From contig VZTJ01002475.1 of NCBI GenBank assembly GCA_013397795.1, forward strand, positions 1,123,403 through 1,187,402: 64,000 bases of DNA, read 5' to 3'. Below, piece after piece: positions 59,101 to 64,000 of this stretch (within the stretch, counting starts at the first letter, position 1; every line of letters begins with the position of its first letter). The translations under genes and the position numbers were made by a program. Source of the stretch: Orthonyx spaldingii (taxonomy: Eukaryota; Chordata; Aves; Passeriformes; Orthonychidae). The notes under the pieces are model-generated. The model was not told where the DNA came from. It did not search any database and saw only the letters and a program-made list of their open reading frames with translations.

Positions 59101-59350
59101 ACTTGCAGGAGCTTATCAGAGGATCCAAATCACTGGTGAGGAGCCTCATTGGAAGATGTGTGGTACAGGGCACCCAAAAAACAAAACCGTGCCAGAATCT
59201 GAGGTGTTTCAGCCTCACTCGCAGCACACACATCTTCCTGGGCTGTTCCCAGAGATCTCTCACCATTTCCCTGCCTTGGGCTGCCTCAATGCTTTGGGAC
59301 AGCTTGGCTGCAGCTCCAGACACTTTGGACTGCTCATGGATGCTCCTGAA
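56119..59350. other. unique noncoding sequence
   Basis: About 3.2 kb, AT-rich at 56230-56620, otherwise balanced. No gene, RNA or repeat family is recognised. Confidence 0.42.
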
Positions 59351-59474
59351 AGTGATCAAGGCCAGGTTGGACAGGGCTTGGAGCAACCTGGGATAGTGGA
59401 AGGTGGGAGGTTGGACTAGATGGTCTTTTAAGCCCCTTCCCATCCAAACCATTCTGGGATTCTCTGATTCTGTG
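59351..59474 (+). mobile_element. CR1 LINE 3' fragment with internal deletion
   Basis: 'gatcaaggccaggttggac', 'gcttggagcaacctgggat' and 'agtggaaggtgggaggttgg' are followed by 'actagatggtcttttaagcc' and 'catccaaaccattctggg', then ATTCTCTGATTCTG. The usual 'gtccctgcccatggcagg' stretch is missing, an internal deletion of about 25 bases. Confidence 0.93.
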
Positions 59475-60099
59475 GAAAACTTCATGAATGCTTGTGGAGG
59501 GTGGGTAGAACTCACCATTTTCATTGTACTCCCACCCCAAAGGCTCCAGACACCACCCCCAGCACACTCCATGCTTCCCAGCCCTGAGGTGGGGAGGCAT
59601 TCCTGGTGAATCCTCGATTTTTCCTTGGGAGAACATCTGTCCCAGTTAATTCACGTATTTAGCAGGAAGGATGCTGCTGAACTGGTAGAGTTGTTCCCCA
59701 TTTTCTTTGAGTGAATTATGTACAAGAGCCTCTGTGCCCCTACTCCCTGATTCCAGCACTCAAGCTTTGATTGCCATCTCAGTGGTCCCAGTGAAACCTG
59801 TTTTTCAGGGATTTCTTATAAAAAAACAGCAAAATTCCCTTTGGAGCAGTAGTTTGCCAAACACTTAATCAACACAAAGACGGGAGCTAAGCTCTAAATG
59901 ATCCATTTTCAATCAGCTTCTCCCTCAGATACACTCCTGTTTCCAAGATTTAAATGAAGAAACACTTTTTAGGGAAACTAAATTAAAAATAAAAAATCCT
60001 CCCTCCAGCCCCCGTGCTGGCAATTATTTCTTCCATCCTTAAAAAAAAACTGGTACAGACACTCACTGGAGCGAACTGATCTGAGCAACACAGTCTAAA
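59475..60099. other. unique noncoding sequence
   Basis: No gene or repeat recognised. Confidence 0.4.
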
Positions 60100-60510
60100 A
60101 TCAGTAAAAGCCCCCTTAGGCAATATCTTGTAGCTTTGCTATTTTCTCCTCTCAAACTTCTCGCTGTGATTTGTGGCGAAGGAATCTTTCTCTATTTTTA
60201 ATCACCTTCATCATAATCCCTGCTCTCTCCTCCTCCTCCTCCTGGCTCCTTCCTGGGAGCTGCCTGGCTGTCTGTCTGTCGGTCACGTTTGGAAGAGTGA
60301 CAGATTGCCAGTTGGAAGGGAGGCACAGTCTGGGAGTGCAGCCTTTAGCTGATAATAACTATTTCATCAGCATCAGTTCTCCTGTTTTACAAAGCGTAAT
60401 TCATAAAAAGAAAACCCTCTCGGAGGTTCTCACAATACATAAAAGCATATAAATAAAATATAAACGAAGAAAACAAGACACATTAATTACATACAGCAGA
60501 ACAGGCTCAT
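60100..60510. other. candidate conserved noncoding element
   Basis: AT-leaning unique sequence with GCTGATAATAACTATTTC, AAGCGTAATTCATAAAAAG, CATATAAATAAAATATAAACG and CACATTAATTACATAC. A (TCC)n run sits at about 60228-60243. Confidence 0.27.
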
Positions 60511-62765
60511 CTAAAAAGCTTGCTTGTCAGTTTTGATCTCAAGTTTGCTGGTGATATACTGCTTTTTATGGCTGGTGGAAGAGAGCTGGAGAATAATCCT
60601 ATCCAGAGATGAAAGGCCAGTGTGGCTGGAGCCTGGACAGCTGGGCCACACACAGGTCCCGGGGTTGGGTGGACAAGACATCCAAGGGGAAAGGAATTTA
60701 ACACACTGAACTGCAGAGGAAGAAAAATGATGGGTCCATTTCAAAGTGGGATGGAGACTTTTGAAATTTGATGGGGTCTGAGCACAAAGGAGGCACAAAG
60801 CAGGGGAGGTGGGCACAGCCCCAGCCCACCCAAAGCTGATCAGCCTCCTTTGTGCCATGAAGAAGAATGTCAGGAAGGGACCACGAGTTTAATTAAGCCT
60901 GGGAACATTCATGTGTGTATGAATCAATGTCTCCATGAGACGGGGGAAGCACTGACAAGAGCCACAGAGGCCAGCAATAATTCATAAGTGGTACAAAATG
61001 AAGCTGGTCATGCAACTGATACAGAGGCACAGCACATGTTTGCTCCAGGAGAACACGATGCCGGGGTGTGGAAAGCAGAGCTGCAAACTGCAACCCTGAA
61101 CACCCCTGGGGGCTCTTCCCCAGCTCCAGCCCTGCTGGCAGGGTGCTGGGATGGGCCGTGTCTGCAGAATATGGGAAGTGGATGGTTAAAGGCAGAGTTA
61201 AAGCCGTAAGAGGGACCAAAGTTTAACAGAGTGGAGTCACAGGGCAGAGGACTCACTGCAGCCAGTGCCACCACTCTTGGGGTGATGGGAGAAGTCCCCC
61301 TGAACCCACAAGGTCGCTGCTGTCTTGTTTTCATGCCATGGCAGTGAAGAAGCACAGTGATGGGGCTGCTTTGCAATGAGAGTGCTCAGCTAGGAGGGCT
61401 TGAAGTGTCTGGGGCAATAAAGTTTGGCCAAGCAGGGAGAAATGCTGTGGGGCAGATCTGGACTAGGGAGTCACAAAGTGCAGACTTGACATGGTTTCTT
61501 TCACAGCAGGACAAAACCTGTTCTATAAGCTCCTTGTCTTGGGTGCCAGCAACATTTGGAAAGTTCCTACACCACGCAGAGAGGCCTCTGAAAAACGTTG
61601 TGCCATCGTTTCTAAACCTTGCATGCAGGCCCAGAAATTCAGCTGCTCGTGCTTTGTGAGGGCAGGCCCAGAGGCTATCGCTGTGCCTATCAGTGTGTGA
61701 GGGACATGTGCATAAACATACGATCAGACGAGTGTCACAGCTCCCTGGTGCTGTGCCAGGCAGCATCTGTGTCAGCTGCTGGCAGGGCCTTCTGCAAACT
61801 TGTGTCTCCCTGCATCCCCGAGTTTATCAAAGATCACACAGCAGCCAGCAGCCTCTTGCAGCTGAAAGACCAAATAAATCTGTGCCTTGTCTCCCAAGGT
61901 CTTGCCTCGGGCGCTGTTATCTGTGCCAAGAGGAGCAGGGCTGTGGGAGGGTGGTGGGTTCACACACACTGGGCTGCCCGGCTCCAGGCCTTGGGGGTGG
62001 TGGAGATGCCTGGCACGAGGCTCTGCTTCTCCATAGCAGCCACAGGAGCCCCTGGGAGGGAGTTTTCCGTGTAAAAGTGGGGTGAATTACTGCTGGAGGG
62101 GAGGGACTGAGGGCAAGCATCGCCCCACAGCCTTTGCTGCCCTGAGGACCTGCTAAGTGTGTTCTTTGGGGTGTTCAGGATGTAAGCACCCCGTTAGTGG
62201 AGCTTGCAGGTGGGTTTAGTGCATTTTCTCTCCACATGAACACTGCTGTGTTGGCAGCCCCACTGGGGAGCAGTTTTTGAGAAAGCCTAATTTGGGTGAA
62301 AAAATTGCAGGCATCTGAAAACATGAAATGCATTCAGGCTCACTATGGTTATGTAACCATCTTCTAACTCTTCACAAAAATGTGAAATGCATCCCTTTCA
62401 TGATCTGAAGTTAATGTAGTTTTATTGAAAACATTGTAAAAAAATAAGAAGAAAAATTTGAAATTAACAGTTCTATTTGGGGCCAAAAAAAGCATTCAGT
62501 TTTCCCCACAGATTTTTTTACTGGTATTTACTGGTTGCAGTACCACTGGGTGGTTTAGATCACGGATCCCTGTGCCATGGGGCAAGGTCTGCTGGCACAG
62601 GGACTTTCTGCTGTTCAGGATGTCAGTGGGGAGGGGCTGGTGCAGCTGTGGAAGGACATGGACAATGCACTGATGGTTGGGGGGGTCTGTGCTGGGCCAC
62701 CAGGACCCAAAGTTGGGCATTGTTCATTGGGGTCCCCAACGAAAGAAAGGCATGAACCCACTGGA
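60511..62765. other. unique noncoding sequence
   Basis: About 2.25 kb without a recognised gene. Overlapping plus-strand frames (61619-62085, 130 and 151 codons, Cys-rich) have no known domain and are treated as chance. Confidence 0.42.
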
Positions 62766-63232
62766 GCCAGTCCAGAAGGGGCCACAAACATCATCCAAGG
62801 GCTGGAGAACCACTGCTATGGAGACAGGATGGGAGAGCTGGGGCTGTCCAGCCTGGAGAACAGAAGGTGGAGAGGACACCTCAGAGCCCCTTCTGGTGCC
62901 TAAAGGGGCTCCAGAAGAGCTGGAGGGGGACTTTGGACAAGGACATGGAGTGACAGGACACAGGGAATGGCTTCCCACTGCCAGGGGGCAGGATTATTGG
63001 GAAGAAGTTGGGATATTGGGAAGAAATTCTTCCCTCTGAAGGTGGAGAGGCCCTGGCACAGGGTGCCCAGAGAAGCTGTGGCTCCCCCTGGATCCCTGGA
63101 AGTGTCCAAGGCCAGGTTGGATGGGGCTTGGAGCAGTCTGGGATAGTGGAAGGTGTCCCTGCCCATGGCAGGGCGTGGAACTGGATGAGCTTTAATGTCC
63201 CTCCCCACACAAACCCCTCTGTGATCCAACAG
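62766..63232 (+). mobile_element. CR1 LINE 3' fragment, longest copy
   Basis: A 467-bp CR1 tail, the most complete here. It has 'cagtccagaaggggccacaa', 'catcatccaagggctggag', 'gagagctggggctgtccagc', 'ctggagaacagaaggtgg', 'gtgcctaaaggggctcc', 'gacaaggacatggagtgac' and 'gaagaaattcttccctctg'. 'gtgcccagagaagctgtgg' and 'ggaaggtgtccctgccc' follow, with a degraded octamer end (CCCTCTGTGATCC). It starts in the 3' untranslated part or just after the ORF2 end; no reverse transcriptase motif is present. Confidence 0.95.
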
Positions 63233-64000
63233 TGATCAGCTGCTTTTATTCTCCCAATGTTCTGCTCTGAAGGACAAGCCCAAGATGGGAAGCTCAGCTG
63301 AGCCTGGGCCAGCAGCAGTCCCCAGCTGGGCTGCATGTGGCAAAAGCTTGTTTAAATGCTGTTAAACTACTGCTGGTTTGAGAAACCCCTCTGGGTCTCA
63401 GGTTGTGAAGTGCAAAGATTCCCTCAGCACTAACTGCTGTCAAATATTAATGCAGTTCCCCTTCCAGCTCTTATTCACAACAAATTTTCACTGCAGCAGG
63501 AAATGTTGCTACCCACCAGCTCGTCTGAATAGCAAAAATGTGGGATTAATTGACAGCTGTAAGACTAAACAAGGAGGCTCCTAACCAAGATATCATTCCC
63601 TGCCATGGAAGATGCCATCAGTCCTGGCACAAACAGCAGTGAGGGACAGGGAAGATGCCTGCAAGGAGAGAGTACTCAGTGTATGGAAAGGAGGGTTCTG
63701 TTCAAGAATCCCATGGCCTCTTGACAAAACTTAACCTCTCCTGCCTGGGTCAGAGGTGACAACACCCGTGCCCAGTGCTGGGTGACACAGTGACCCCCAC
63801 ACTGCTGCCACCGAGCCCACGGCGCTCACTGCAGCATCTTCTCCCTCCCACCCACCCCTTCTGCCCCTCCTGCCTCCCACAGACATTGCCCTGAAAAGTG
63901 CAGGGCTGCAGGGAGCATGAAGAGCTGACCAAGAAAAAGCCCAGGGTTCCTCTTGTTCCTGGACACCCCAAACCTCATCCTGCTCTGTGATCCCTCTGGC
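63233..64000. other. unique noncoding sequence to window end
   Basis: No gene, RNA or repeat recognised. Confidence 0.42.

Noticed and set aside
61619..62085. Cys-rich plus-strand frames of 130-151 codons
   Set aside because: Two frames overlap in different phases and neither shows a known cysteine pattern.
1..64000. CRISPR array, operon, or bacterial defence system
   Set aside because: The DNA is vertebrate. The only direct repeats are micro- and minisatellites, and the interspersed repeats are CR1 and LTR elements.

Overview
This window is nuclear DNA from a bird, most likely a songbird or close relative. The clearest sign is about nineteen short, 5'-truncated CR1 LINE tails on both strands. 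Many share the avian CR1 3' end, with the 'gtgcccagagaagctgtggctgcc' segment and a tail ending in ATTCTGTGATTCT-like octamers. Two well-bounded endogenous-retrovirus LTRs, one of an ERVL type common in passerines and one with an alpharetrovirus-like layout, fit the same host. No prokaryotic feature is visible.

No protein-coding gene, exon series or RNA gene could be supported. Long open frames occur, but they are Ser/Pro/Gly-rich, lie in GC-rich DNA or run through repeats, and none shows a recognisable domain. The window is best read as intergenic DNA or a large intron: GC-richer unique sequence alternating with AT-rich islands full of TAATTA/CAATTA-type motifs. Such islands look like the conserved noncoding elements around developmental regulator genes, but conservation cannot be measured from one sequence.

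Layout: 1-11.2 kb holds CR1 tails, a perfect (TCCA)n array (4925-5035), AT-rich islands and a long GC-rich open frame (about 8.0-9.0 kb). 11.28-11.53 kb is a solo LTR with perfect 6-bp target duplications. 11.7-20.6 kb holds AT-rich islands, a 44-bp minisatellite (17841-18046), one arm of an inverted repeat (18356-18572) and a 56-bp tandem duplication. 20.6-33 kb has CR1 tails, a pyrimidine tract and a GAGAA microsatellite. 33.35-33.55 kb is the second arm of the inverted repeat. 34-48 kb includes strongly AT-rich islands (37.6-38.2 and 39.0-39.5 kb) and a small CpG cluster (44.2-44.4 kb). 48.2-48.9 kb is an ERVL-type solo LTR on the minus strand, interrupted by the only assembly gap (112 N), followed by a second LTR-like piece. 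49.7-64 kb is mostly unique noncoding DNA with three more CR1 tails, the last being the longest (62766-63232).

The most unusual structure is a pair of about 210-bp sequences in opposite orientation, 14.8 kb apart. They are about 95% identical over their core, including 71 consecutive identical bases, and match no CR1 or LTR present here. They could be a duplicated regulatory element, an inverted duplication kept similar by conversion, or two copies of a rare repeat family.
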